Assembly: GCA_013399895.1 (NCBI GenBank)
Contig: VXBA01005476.1
Span: 1,196,198 to 1,260,197, forward strand
Origin: Serilophus lunatus
Lineage: Eukaryota; Chordata; Aves; Passeriformes; Eurylaimidae
DNA: 64,000 nt
Direction: 5' to 3'
The notes below the pieces were generated by a model, which saw only the letters and a list, made by a program, of their open reading frames with translations, searched no databases and was not told the origin of the DNA. Numbering within the stretch: position 1 is the stretch's first letter; every line of letters starts with the position of its first letter. Positions 1 through 11,160 of this stretch are shown here, piece by piece. The translations under genes were made by a program, and so were the position numbers.

Positions 1-1619
1 GATGAAGCCCAGAGCCCAAGCTAGGAAATACACAGTCTATGTCTTAGTGCTACCAAGAACTATAGAGAGGTGTAGAGGTGTAATAAAGAACAACTATATC
101 CAACAGGCACATTAGTCTTATTTAAACATAATACTGCCACAAAGCACTTTGGGATGCTATAGTCATTCATAGCTTCAGCCATACAGAAGACTTTCAGAAC
201 AGACAAGCAGACTTTGATCTCCTAACACCTTTCCCTCCTACATCTCAGGATTGGAGGTTTTTGTCATCACACTCCTGAGCAGTGTGACACTGACACTACT
301 TCCGTCCACAGCTCTTCTGAACAGCCAGACACAGGCCTACACTGAAAGAACTTGCACTCGTAAGAAATGTTCAGACAGGTGTTTAGGAAAAGGCAGGTGT
401 TAAGATCAAATGTGTTCACTGAACTTTTACTTCTAGCTGCAGCCCACAACTTCAGGATTCTTCACATATCAGAGGCTCAAGGCAACAAGTAAACTGGCGA
501 TTTTGCAAGTAACAAATAACACAGGTGAGCCGTAGAACAGTAGATGTAGAACAGATGCTCACGGTCCTCAGGGTGGGACTGACCAAAGAAAGTGGCGAAA
601 AAGCAACACTGTGAGCTCGTGACTCAGACACCAGTGTCCCTCTGGGCCATGGCAATGTATTTCTTGCCTCAAACCCAAGTGTCTTTGGATCCAGCTTGTA
701 TCTTATTCAGTAAGTCCAGTGCTCTGAGTGCCTCAGGGAAGTGGAGCTGAGGACATCCATCAGAGGCAACAGTGAGAAAACACTCTGAATTATTCATGAC
801 ACTCAAATAGCAAAATTAAAATTAAACTACCTTACATGACAATGGGAGATATGCTAACACTGAAGAAATTCAAACGGCTACTTTTATAGGCTGCATGATC
901 TAAGCTGGAATGAAATACTTAATGGTTAAAAGGCTTGCCTGTTTGTTCTCCCTATGGATGGATATATTTCTTGTTTTGCCTACATTTATATCAAGTCTTT
1001 ACATAACTGCTGGCTTCATACTTGAGGCTATCTTCCTGAATCAAAATCTCTCTCATACTGGTAACAGGAGAATAGACTGCTTCTAGCTTTTTAACTTGTT
1101 AATAATGAACTTGATCTTGTTTGATTCTCCTTGTCCCCTTTTCCCTGTGCACTACCTGCCTTGGGAAGTACATGGCTTTTGCATCAGCGTTCAAATCAGT
1201 TTTCTGTAGTTGCTTAGATGGCTGTCAGGGCTAGTTTTTGAGGTATGGTCTCCTTTTGATAGGGCCCGACAAGCTCTGCCAGAGGAGAGCCAGTTCCTGA
1301 GATATATTTCTCTCACACTTGTTTTTCAGGGTTCTCCATGCTGCAAAGACTAACAGTGTGGTTACGAGAAGCACTCCAGACTGGATTTAATGTTACCATA
1401 TGCTAGACAGAATGAGGATCCATACTGCAGGAGAGCAGCCGGTACATTTCCACGTTAACAGAAGCCTGATTGCAAATTGCATTTAGTCTCAACAGCTCAG
1501 TTGACTGCACACAGATGCCATGGGGGACTGTAAAGTTAGCAAGATGTGGGGGAGTACGGATGATTTTTTTAAAAGAGAGCTTTGGCTGATCTGATGTCAC
1601 AGACATTTGGAGCTGATGC
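1..1619. other. Unique non-coding sequence, nothing recognised
   Basis: I see no exon, recognisable transposable element or long simple repeat here. The short open frames on the minus strand (for example near 267-655 and 1403-1606) overlap one another, lack splice-site context and have no recognisable protein features, so I treat them as chance. Confidence 0.6.
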
Positions 1620-1830
1620 CATGGAATAAAGTTGCTGCTGCATTTCTTCTGCCAGAAATAAATAAGAATAATAATGTCATGAGCTGTTAGTCAATTTACA
1701 AACTCTCGCTAGGCTGGCAATTGTCTGCTGATACAAACGACAGCATCGGCATCATCAAATGCTTCTCTTATAACTTGACAGCCAACACGTAAATGAAGTC
1801 AGAGAAGAGGAATTTACTCTTTCAAAATAG
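1620..1830. promoter_or_regulatory. Candidate conserved non-coding element (enhancer-like)
   Basis: This block differs in texture from its flanks. It mixes AT-rich homeodomain/SOX-type motifs (AATAATAATGTCATGAG, GTCAATTTAC, CAATTGTC) with isolated CpGs that survive in AT-rich context (CTCGCTAGG, AACGACAGCATCGGC, AACACGTAAATG). Vertebrate developmental enhancers often look like this, because constraint prevents CpG loss. No open frame spans it. The assignment is inference from composition; alignment to chicken, crocodile and mammal genomes would decide it. Confidence 0.35.
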
Positions 1831-2892
1831 GTCAGCATGAGTGTGTCATGCCTCCCTGGGCTGGCTGCAAAGTGCACCTCAGCTCTTGCAACAGACTTCG
1901 CATAACTGAAGGTATGACAAGACTTACTGAATAAACCAAGATGAAAACCTGCCTCAGTGGATCCTCCCTGAACTAGCAGAGAACAAGAGCTCTTCTCTGC
2001 TTACTTGCACATGACCAACGCCAAAGCCTAAACAACAACAACAAAAAAATCATAGAGGAGCTCAGGATTTCAGACAGTAAGAAAAATAGAAGCACTCTCC
2101 AGGATGGGCAATACAAACCTGTTTGCAGGGTGCTCCATGTCTAGGGAGCAAAAAAGATCTGTATTGCTACCTAACGTCAAGCTTCCCCAAAGAAGGCTTC
2201 TTCCTATGCCCAAAGCACCTAAAGTGCATTAATCGTTTGTCTAAGGATGCTAAAGAGACCAGGATAAAGCTCTCAGTGAGAGCACAGATCTTAATTCTAA
2301 ACCAAAATACAGCAATAAAAATTGCTGGGAGAACATGGCCAAGTGCCCCAAGTTGTTTGAGTCATCAGCAAGAAGCTTGATATGGAAGCAAACACATTTG
2401 AGCAGGCAGCTGCTGAGCTGGCTGGTAGTGAGCCATGGAGCTGGCTGCCTCTTGGCTGCCCATGCAGCATAACAAATCAATTTAGACCTGCACATGAAAG
2501 CGGAGTCCAGTTGAAGTTAACTTCTCCCATGAAACTGTATTTCCAGGTATCGTGAAGGCAGAAAATCCCAGTCCTTTTATACAGTGTTTGGCTTTCATTT
2601 TTTACTTCTTTTGTTAAATAAATTGGTGGTTTAGTGTTTCATTCCGCCGCTTGGAATACTTTGTGAGGCAACTGATTCCTGTTTGCACTCCAACATGGAT
2701 GGGTGTGTTTTGCTTCTGCAGCATTCTGTGTTGTTCATCGAACATGCCGAGGACTAGAAAGATCCAAATGCTAAGGGTGTGCAATACTGGGCTTAGTGGT
2801 CAACTCTCAAAGTCAGCTCTTTCAGTCACACTTCAGTGCTCAATCTTAATCACAGATATCGGAGTTCTAAAAATGGCACTCAAGACTACCAT
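1831..2892. other. Unique non-coding sequence, nothing recognised
   Basis: No gene or repeat is recognised. Overlapping open frames on opposite strands at 2123-2495 are shadows of each other and have no domain-like features. Confidence 0.55.
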
Positions 2893-3205
2893 ACAATCAT
2901 AGAACTGTTAGGTTAAAGGATGGTTAATTATCATCTTGTTTCAACACTCTGCCATGGGCAGGGAGACTTCCAGTAGATCAGGCTACTCAGACCCTCAACT
3001 AGCCTGGTCTTGAACACCTTTAGGGATGGGAAGTCCACAGTCATATTGGGTAACCTGAGCCAGTTCCCCACTACCCTTATAATAAAGAATTTATTCCTAA
3101 TATCTAATCTAAACCTACCCTCCTTCATTTTGCACCCATTCCTCCTTGTCCTATCACCACATGCCCTCTCCAAGGACTTTTCACCCTGAGGAATACCAGG
3201 ATTTC
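2893..3205 (-). mobile_element. CR1 LINE, 3' end with ORF2 C-terminal tail
   Basis: Read on the minus strand this is the 3' end of a chicken-repeat-1 (CR1) non-LTR retrotransposon. On the plus strand it begins with the typical reversed CR1 tail (AATCATAGAACTG), then CTGCCATGGGCAGGGA, then CCTAATATCTAATCTAAACC and TCCTTGTCCTATCACCACA, all hallmark stretches of the CR1 3' region. The minus-strand open frame 3395-2931 (154 aa) carries the ORF2 C-terminal signature from about residue 70 to 145. It includes CGDRTRRNG, the core KEGRFRLDIRNKFF and LPNMTVDFPSLKVFKTRL. The reverse-transcriptase and endonuclease domains are missing, so this is a 5'-truncated dead copy, as is usual for CR1. The first roughly 60 residues of the frame do not resemble CR1 and probably arose by chance upstream of the truncation point. 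Confidence 0.93.
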
Positions 3206-4097
3206 CAAGAATAGCCCCTATCTCAAATTCCAGAGGCATGAGGGGAAGGGTAAGTGGATTCCTGAAGCTCGTCAAAGAATTGTTGTTCCAAAAAAAAGCT
3301 GTAAAGCTGCAATGAACTCTCAAAATGTGCAAGGTTGACTGTTGTCTACCTACAAGCAGAGAAGACCAGGGGTCTACTAGTGCTGTCTGTAGCACAGAGA
3401 CTTACTTTATTTCATACATTATCAGTAAATAAAAAAAGCTAAGAAGTCCAATCCTAACCTTCATTATGGAGATTCTCCCAGTAATGGGATCCATAATTAT
3501 TTCCTGCACTGAGCCATGCTTCCTCTTCCCTGCCATCAATCTTACCTGTGTTTTTGTCAGTCTTCCTCAGTCTCCTGCACAGAACTTTCCTTAAGACCTT
3601 TAATTGTTGCTGTAGGTTGTACAGGTTTGGTTTGAGCGGCCAAACCATGGAGAGGAGGCAATGACCCTGATTCACTCATATCAATGCAAGAAGCATAACT
3701 CTTATTTTTGTCAGAAGAGGACCCTACAGAAGGGCTTTCCTTAAACTTAGAGAGGATGTGTCTAACATGATCACTATTATTTTCACAGTAACACATCTGC
3801 TAGAAAGATGAGAGCTGTGTAGCCCATATTATTGTTTTTTGAAGGAAGATGTTACAATACATATTTTCCACACAAGGCTCTGAAATTGAACTCAAGTATT
3901 GTGGTTGATAATATCTGCCAGGCCCTAGCCATGTCCATCTGATTGATACTTCCCATTTCCTAGAGTGTGGCTTTGAAATAATTCCTTTCAGATGCCAAGA
4001 CAGACCTGCTCAGCCTCACCCCTATTTCCATCCCATCAGGAGTATTTGTTGGCAGACACTGAACACAATAAAACTGCTTCCCTCCAACTCCTTTCCA
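3206..4097. other. Unique non-coding sequence, nothing recognised
   Basis: Minus-strand open frames at 3454-3796 overlap each other and show no family resemblance. No repeat is recognised beyond the left-flanking CR1. Confidence 0.5.
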
Positions 4098-4112
4098 TTT
4101 TTTTTTTTTTTT
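4098..4112. repeat. Poly-T tract (15 T)
   Basis: Homopolymer run of 15 T. No recognisable retroposon body is attached on either side, so I do not claim it as a SINE or processed-pseudogene tail. Confidence 0.9.
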
Positions 4113-4803
4113 GAAAGAAAAGCTGTATAAATTGGCAACACACAGCTTCACATAGACACGTCATGCAAGGCATCTCCTTAACACCAGGGGGGCCCCATGA
4201 ATCCTTTGTCCTCTAAAGCCCAAGATCCTGCTCTAAAATATGGAACCTGAGGAGAACAAATAAGCTTATTTTTGTTATTAACAAACAATTTACAGTCTCA
4301 TTCTCCAAAACAGCTGAACCACTTTAACTGGAACTTTCCAAACACAAAGAAAGAAAACAAAACCAAGACTAGAACTGGAGAGAAGAATGACCTTTTGCAC
4401 AGTAGGCATCAGCTGGAGCAGTTGAACTCTGAAACCTGTGAGCTCCTGCAAACACTAGCTTCTGATGGAAAAGCCTTAACCTCATTGGTGATCCTAACAT
4501 ATGCTGCAAAGACTGTCACTGCTTTCCTGAATGGCCTGCACAACAGGGCAGAATTATATACCCTCGCTGAATAAAGGGAGAGTCCTGGGCCCTGCAGTGT
4601 TGAACTCTTGGCTTAACTGCAGATGAAAGGTTTGACTCAAATGAGAGCAATTCTGCCATGGACAAGGGATTGCAGTTTGTCTCTGCACCATCACATCATC
4701 TCATTTCATACTGCACAGAGAAAATTCACCCTAAAGATATAAGTAGAACTGGTCTGGGTGCCAGCCAAGCTTTCTCAGCAGGACAACTCTCCTTCACAAT
4801 TAA

Positions 4804-4883
4804 GCAAACAAACAAACGAACCCACCAAAAAACCCACACACATACAGACACACACAAAAGAAAAAAAAAAAAGTCACAAAAAA
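4804..4883. repeat. A-rich / (CAAA)n-(CA)n low-complexity tract
   Basis: Degenerate CAAA repeats pass into ACACAC-type repeats and end in a run of 12 or more A with AAAAAAGTC. This is simple-sequence DNA. It produces a lysine- and threonine-rich open frame on the plus strand (4658-4924) that should not be read as a gene. Confidence 0.85.
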
Positions 4884-5535
4884 GTGCCCTTGAGGCTACC
4901 ACTGTAGAATTCATTTCCTCATAAACCCAGTGCTGACCAGGCACTATGCAAAGAGCTATACCTCAACTAGTTCTCAGCTTTTGGTTGGCCTCTTCACCTG
5001 ATCTTTAAAATTTATTGAATTTCTTGTATATCAAAGCTTTCCCTCTGAGTTGTACTCAAGCTCCAAAAGGAAAAAAAAAATCAAATATTGAAAAAATAAA
5101 CACTATGCACCACCTACGAAGTTCATACATTGTCCAGCAACCAAGAGCTGTCTGCTTTGAGCTTCTGCTCTTTGATACCTACAGACAGCAGCTGTTTCAT
5201 CTTTTGCCTCCTGTCCACACCCAGACAGTTACAAAATACAGAGTACAAATAATGAATGACAAATTGCACCTGAATATCTGGCCAACATCAACTCAAAACG
5301 GATCTTTTCTGTGACTGAAGGGTGATGTACCTCTCGTGCTTCAGCAGGACAACTCATGGACATCCATTCTGGGAGCTTTTTCAATTTATTGGAGACTGGA
5401 GAGGAAAAACAAACAAAAATCCACAATGCAGAAGTAATTTCATATTGGCCTGATTTAGGGATTCAACAGCTTCCTCCATGAGACATTTTAGTTCAGGTCT
5501 CATCTACACCACTATTTCAACTCTCCTTGTTGCAT
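4884..5535. other. Unique non-coding sequence, nothing recognised
   Basis: No exon or mobile element is visible. The plus-strand open frame at 5015-5314 has no recognisable features. Confidence 0.5.
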
Positions 5536-5584
5536 TTGGACTCAATAATCTGAGAGGTCTCTTCCAACCTACCTGATTCTGTGA
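5536..5584 (+). mobile_element. CR1 LINE, extreme 3' end
   Basis: The stretch carries the diagnostic plus-strand CR1 terminus. It shows TGGACTCAATAATCTGAGAG, then GGTCTCTTCCAACCT, then the terminal octamer-type ending GATTCTGTGA. Only about 50 bp are unambiguous. Up to 70 bp further upstream may belong to the same decayed copy. The orientation is opposite to the CR1 at 2.9-3.2 kb, so the two are independent insertions. Confidence 0.88.
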
Positions 5585-5680
5585 CTTGGGACTTCACTTT
5601 TAGCTTAGTGCTGACTGAGCAGGCTACCAAGTACAGCCTCAATGTTATTTCTTTCCCTGTTTTAACTCTTTCTCTTTTAC

Positions 5681-5740
5681 AATTATTATTACCATTGTTA
5701 CCGTTATTATTACTATTATTCTATTTTATTTCCATTATTA
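5681..5740. repeat. Imperfect (ATT)n microsatellite
   Basis: Interrupted ATT/TTA trinucleotide repeats over about 60 bp lie just downstream of the CR1 3' end. CR1 does not normally end in such a repeat, so the adjacency is probably chance. Confidence 0.85.
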
Positions 5741-7367
5741 AACTGTTCTTATCTCAACCCATGAGGTTTACTACTTCTTTTCTACTCTCCTCTCACCAGG
5801 AGCCCTTGAGAATGAGCAAGTGTCTGTGGTACTTGATTTCCAGATGAGGTTAAATCACAACACCCTTCCACAAACACATGCTTTCCAAGGGGCAAGCTGT
5901 CTGATCATGCTCTGTGTCCAGAGAATCTTGTACCTTTTTACAGAAAGTGGCATGCCATCCAAACCAAAAGCATGGAGCTCATATCTCCTGAGTGGGCTGA
6001 GCATACCTATGGGTGGTGGAGAATATTCCCCCTGGGACAGCCTCTGGCAATGTCCCAGAGCAACAGGTATATGTTGTCCCCCACTGCACTGTGGACTCCA
6101 TCACAGGGTCTGGTCATAAAAGCAGGTAGCTCAAAATTGAATGGACATCTAAGAGTTAAAATGCACTTGTTTGATTGTCGAGCACCTGAGATATGACGAC
6201 AACACATTGGCACACTGTAATTGCAACATATTATTAAGTACATTCAGTCCCCAAGGGCTAAGACACTTTTTAAAAAATAATAAAGCTAATGCACATAATA
6301 GCCCATGTCTTGTTATTTAAGAAACCTCTTCCCGGCATCGGACATTGACAGTACGTGTAAATGCACTTTCTCCAATAACTATGCACAAGGAGCAGCTTGA
6401 TGGAGTGCCAGAAAGCACAATGACTGTTCTACCTTAGCAGTGTACCAAGGATGACATGTTCCCTTTAGAACTAATTGCTTTATTCAAAAAAAAAAAAAGC
6501 CATTTACTAAATCCTAGCCTGGTCTCTTCCCTTGATGAGCAATTTTAGACTGCACATCAGAGCTTTTGTTTGTTGTTAAAAGACAGGGACAGAAAAGTGT
6601 TTTGTTAAGTAATTTCAATTTTCATATTTAATGGAAAATAGTTCAGAAGGGTATTTTTCATTATACTATGTGAACATTTGCATTATAGATTCTGCTAGGC
6701 CTTCCCTTATGTGACTCAAGGCTGACAAGTTCAGGCTGTCAAACACAACCCTTTGCAGCAAATAAATTATCCTACAGCAAGATCTAGTTATAACTATTGA
6801 CACAGACCAAGCTACACATCTGAAAGTCAGAAAATACTCTTTATTATCCTTGTTCTGCATTCTCACACACATAACATGAACACACTTTAAGAATTGCTTC
6901 CAATATGCAGTGCACTCTTAATGTCAGATTTCTCCCCACCTCCCTAAATAAATAAATAAGGAATTCCTCTTCTTGTGCCTTCAAGAGAGAAACAGCTGTA
7001 ATGACTTCACACACAAATCAATGCCATTTCCAACAGAAAGATTTCTTTTTTTTTTTCTCTCTACTTCGAAAAATTAGAATAATTTCACAACAAGCCCTAG
7101 GGAACAAGCTCATGAAAATGCACAGAGCAGACAGCATGAGGAAAAGTGTTTAGTTATATATTTCAGGAGGCAGCAAATGGGCCTATCTGCTGCTCTGTGA
7201 GCAGTAAGAATCATTATGCATGCATTTGCTGCATCCCATAATCATCATCATCACAGAGATGACATTTCATAGCTGAGTTGGGAATATGTCTTTCCCAAAA
7301 TTATTTTTTTGTTTGGAAGGAGAAATTATTCTAAATAATGTCTAGGGAGAATAGATATAGGAAAGCG
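5741..7367. other. Non-coding sequence with short homopolymers
   Basis: No gene is seen. The region holds poly-A at 6486-6498 (13 A), (AAAT)n at 6945-6959 and poly-T at 7046-7056. The stretch 6260-6380 is AT-rich with a few retained CpGs (CCCGGCATCGGACATTG, GTACGTGTAAATG) and could be a weak regulatory element, but the evidence is thin. Confidence 0.5.
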
Positions 7368-7465
7368 TAGATTTGAGAGTCAGACACACTAGAGTCATAA
7401 TCTTATCACCAACTCTCTAAATAATTCTATTATATCATTAACTCCACATTTGCAAAATGGTAACA
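7368..7465 (+). mobile_element. Possible ancient MIR-like (CORE-SINE) remnant
   Basis: The order of segments resembles the MIR body on the plus strand: GAGAGTCAGACACACTAGAG, then an AT-rich part where the 'gctgtgtgacc...' segment would be, then ATTTGCAAAATGGTAAC, which matches the usual 'cagtttcc-catctgtaaaatggggataa' tail. The copy is heavily diverged. MIR-like elements occur at low copy in birds. The assignment rests on remembered consensus shape only. Confidence 0.4.
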
Positions 7466-9960
7466 CATCTGTCTGTGGCAGAGTCCCATGCTACTGGGAA
7501 TTTCTGTTGGATATTACAAACTGGTGCATTAATGTGAACCAGTCAGATGTCTGCATTGGGGAACTCCTGCGGACTTTATAAAACCTTGGTCAGTTTTGGA
7601 AGAGGATGACAACTCTCTCTTCATTGTTTCATCCTGGTGAAAATGTCCAGCATCCCAGTCAGAATGACAGACGCTAAGAACAGGAAGCATCACCAAGAGC
7701 TGTGTTTATTAGGTGCACCTCTCCCTCCTTCAGTCAACTCAGAAGGAAAGAGCTCATCTCTTAATTAACTGGTAAAGAATGGGACAGGAGAAAGAAGGAC
7801 CAGCTTGAGGCTCAGTGGGCTATAAAAACATCCCGTCCTCAGAAGTATTTCCACCCATTGGTTCACTGCTAGTCCCAAAGATGCACCAAAGCCCTGCTAT
7901 CAAGCCGATGACTCACCCAGTTGCTGTGGCTGAACATGCTTCATGATTCCTACAGCACAGAGAAATCACCTGGGATCCAACCAGGCCTAACCCAAGCCTC
8001 CTCTCCAGCATCCTGCTCTGCTTTCAAAAGAAAGCCAGACTGTCTCGCTGATTCCACATTAGACCATGATAACCAATCACATCTCACCACTTTTTCTTAT
8101 TGTGATGGTGCTAAACCTAGTTCTATTCCTTACCAATTCTCCATCTTGGCTGGAGCAAGGATCAGGAACCTGCAGCAGTTCCTCCATGAGATAAACTGGA
8201 TTGTCACATAGGAAGTTATGGCAGCTTCTAACCATAAGACCTAGGGTGAATCATTTTACTTATCTCCCTTCTTCTGGTAGTCCTGAAATCTGGATGTTGT
8301 CTTCAAGAGAATAAAACTCAAAAAATTCCTTAAAAATTAATTTCCATTTTTATTGGAGTAACCCTATTTATGGCACAAGTGGTAGAAGACCGTAAAGAGA
8401 CCTGAGTGCAGATGAGTCCTTCACCTCTGGAACAGCTGTACTGTCTTATCAAGCATGATGACCTCATTAATGGTGACACTGGGTTAACATTACAGCACTC
8501 ATTTGCCCAGTATTCCAGTGGAATTTCAGCCTTCTAACCTACATCAAGTTTTCACAGCAAAGAGGTTTATATAGGCTGATTGGACTGATATGAAACAGCT
8601 CAGAGCAAATCTTGGTTTGCAAATGGTTCCTTGTATGTAGTGCCTACATCTTAATTCCGGGAACAAGCATCTGCAAAAACATAGTTTTAAATGCAATGAA
8701 GACTCAAGATCTAAATTATCCACAAGCCTGCCTTTGTTTGCCTCACACAGATCAGCAATGCTTCTGTTACCTAAATATGTAGCAACTATTTGCAAATACA
8801 AAGCATATATTCCAGCTATCCTGTGCAGTACAGTACACTCTGTGCAGAAAACTGCCACCACACCTCAAGCCGGGACAAATTGCTGGCTGGACAAGAAAGC
8901 AACAACATTATGTCACTTATGCATATGCAGGAGTAAGAAAAATCTTGATTTTTATTTCGTGGCCATAGATGAGGACACAGCATGAGATTAATTGATGGTG
9001 CACAATAGTGAACACACCAGACGTCCTTCTCAAAGACTTCAGCTCACACTTCACTGTTTAGAAGCAGTCAGATCATCTCTGTCACATCTCTAGGGGAAGT
9101 TCTGATTTGAATCAGAGCTCCCTCAGTAGTGAGGATTGGAAGGGGAAAAATAAGCTGATAAGTAAACATTTTCTTTCTTTAAAGAACACTTAAGGTAGAG
9201 AAAAAATACTTAAGGATAAAATTTGCATGAAGATACTTCTGCCAGGAACCCAGTTCACAGCTTGTTCTTCCTTTCTACCTGTGTGATCTCTACTATCATA
9301 GCACCTCAGCATTTTAGAACCTCACATTATGCCTAATCTTTGTAACAGACAAAGGTTTACTGTCCCCTTTCAATAGATACATCTCTGCAGAATTAGCCCA
9401 AGTGTCCCAATTGTGGTATTCTGTAGGATAACACTTTTCTCTTGTGTGCCCAGTCTTCATTTACTGCAACACACTCTTTCTGACTGTTTGCTTGACCCCA
9501 CTGACACCCTGCACTTAGCTCAGAAAGCAAAGTTCAGCCAATCTGCTTTACTATCATTTACCATCAATTTAACTTCTTGGCTCTGGAGCACCTTTTGCTG
9601 TGCTTGAGACCACTGCCACACAGTTCTGTTTAAATCCAGAATAATTTGCTGACATGGAAATTAAACCATTGTTCTTTTGAAGCCAATAAACCAAAGTGCT
9701 GAAAATTGAAACAGTCATTCCAGCAAAATGGTCAGGAATATCTACATTTGTCATCCAGATCAAGAATGTTCAATTCATAAAAAGCCAAAAGATGAGTTCC
9801 CTAAGTACCAATGTCACAAAATTGGAATCTGAGTATGTTTTCTTAGAGCTACTTAATAGAGAGAAGTGTCTTTATTTAGCACCTGTCATCCCAAGTTCCC
9901 AAAATGCTCTCTCAAAAATTAAGTTTCTTAAGAAGCTTCCTAGCCAGACATCAGGCTCCA
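7466..9960. other. Unique non-coding sequence, nothing firmly recognised
   Basis: Open frames at 7921-8211 (plus), 8544-8861 (minus) and 9696-10055 (plus) show no recognisable motifs and no paired splice sites. The stretch 8225-8290 has a weak resemblance to a MIR/L2 tail (CCTAGGGTGAATCATTTTAC) but is too diverged to call. Confidence 0.5.
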
Positions 9961-9961
9961 A

Positions 9962-10070
9962 TTTAAAAGGGGTAAACTTGTTTAAGGTCACCCAGCATGG
10001 GAAAGAAGAGCTGGGAAGCAGCTCCAGGAATCCAGAGGACCACACCCCTCACTAGCCACTAGACCACACA
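9962..10070 (-). mobile_element. Ancient MIR-like (CORE-SINE) remnant, reversed
   Basis: The plus strand reads like the reverse complement of a MIR element. TTGTTTAAGGTCACCCAGC corresponds to the usual 'ttgcccaaggtcacacagc', AGAAGAGCTGGGAAGC to 'gcagagctgggat', and CTAGCCACTAGACCACAC to the 'taaccactagaccac' end. Three consecutive matches in the right order and spacing make this the better of the MIR-like candidates. The plus-strand open frame that ends here (9696-10055) is therefore partly repeat-derived and not a gene. Confidence 0.6.
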
Positions 10071-10988
10071 ACTGTCCCCATTTCACTTGAGTCATTATTA
10101 GGCAGGACACTGTGGTTTTATTTTATGTTAGCTGAACTCTTGCATTAACATTTTACTGTCTCACTGGTGTTTTGCCTAGAACATTCTGTAATCCACAAAT
10201 TAATGTGAGGAACATCCAGTACAGTTTGGAAGAATAAAAAAATTACCCAAATGGCAAAGAAGTTTTCATTTCCAGCAGTTTCATAAATCAGAAGAGTTGG
10301 AGAAAGAAGGTTCCTTATTTTATCACACATATCCTTGAGTAATGCCAGCAAAACTCCTGCCCTTCCCAAAACCAAGCAGAAACCCTATTGTTGCGGCAAA
10401 CCCCATCTGGTCACATGAAGAACTTAAAACCTCATGGTATTCTGCTTCACATAGACAAAAAGGCATTTCTGCTTCAAATACATGACAGGATTGAAAAATA
10501 GATGTGCTCTACCTATGCACAGTATCTGAAGTTTTTGTTGCCTCCTCTTATTCATCTCTTCATGTTTTCTACAATCTTGCCTTTAGCTTGTGGGATAAAG
10601 GTTTCTCTATACTGCAAATTCTGCCCTATTCTCATTTTTGTTAAACCACATTTTTAAAGGATTCTTGTAGGTGCAAGCAGATTCCTCTCCTATTAAAGAC
10701 ATTCATGTTGCACTCAACGTGAAGAGCAAATGTAAGGCAAAACCCAATCCCTATTCAACAAGGCCTTGAGCAAAGTAGCAGGAAACTTCCCTATGGTAGT
10801 GAAGTTTGGATTGGCACAGGCCTTGTTTGCTTGGAGTGCAGCTAGTGAGGAGGCATTCAGTCACAGAGGTCAAGAAAAACATCAATGTCACAAAAATCCA
10901 ATGCTCCGGGCTCAGCTGGAGACTCAGCGTGGAGCTAGGCAGAGCAAAACCCCTAATTCGAATAGAATTATTTAAAATCTGCTAATCA
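10071..10988. other. Unique non-coding sequence, nothing recognised
   Basis: No gene, repeat or RNA is recognised. Small open frames at 10145-10375 (minus) and 10766-10975 (plus) have no supporting context. Confidence 0.5.
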
Positions 10989-10998
10989 GCTAATTAGC
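10989..10998. promoter_or_regulatory. Palindromic homeodomain-type site GCTAATTAGC
   Basis: A perfect 10-bp palindrome with a TAATTA core, preceded by GCTAATCA, lies directly on the left edge of a CpG-rich patch. TAATTA is the classic paired/antennapedia-class homeodomain core. The role is inferred; a single site has limited weight. Confidence 0.35.
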
Positions 10999-11016
10999 AA
11001 GCATCCCCCATCTGCC

Positions 11017-11150
11017 GGACAACATTGGCTCCAGCACCGCCCGAAGTCGCGATCCCGGCACAGCCTGGCGATGTCCCGCTGGAGCTCTCCCGGTGCTGAA
11101 GGTCGCTACGCGCAGCTCCGTGCGGGAGCAGGACACGGCGAAGTCTTACC
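11017..11150. promoter_or_regulatory. Small CpG-rich patch, possible promoter
   Basis: About 16 CpG dinucleotides fall within roughly 130 bp, against almost none in the flanks. The patch is too short for a classic CpG island but its boundary is sharp. A consensus minus-strand splice donor sits at its right edge, reading CCAAG|GTAAG with the intron starting at 11149. A leftward transcript from this edge would have the CpG patch inside the start of its first intron. There is no evidence for a coding exon: the minus-strand frame 11408-11106 is unrecognisable. Confidence 0.35.
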
Positions 11151-11160
11151 TTGGAGTGAA

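Noticed and set aside
4804..4924. Lys/Thr/His-rich plus-strand frame
   Set aside because: It is the translation of CAAA/CA/A-rich simple sequence.
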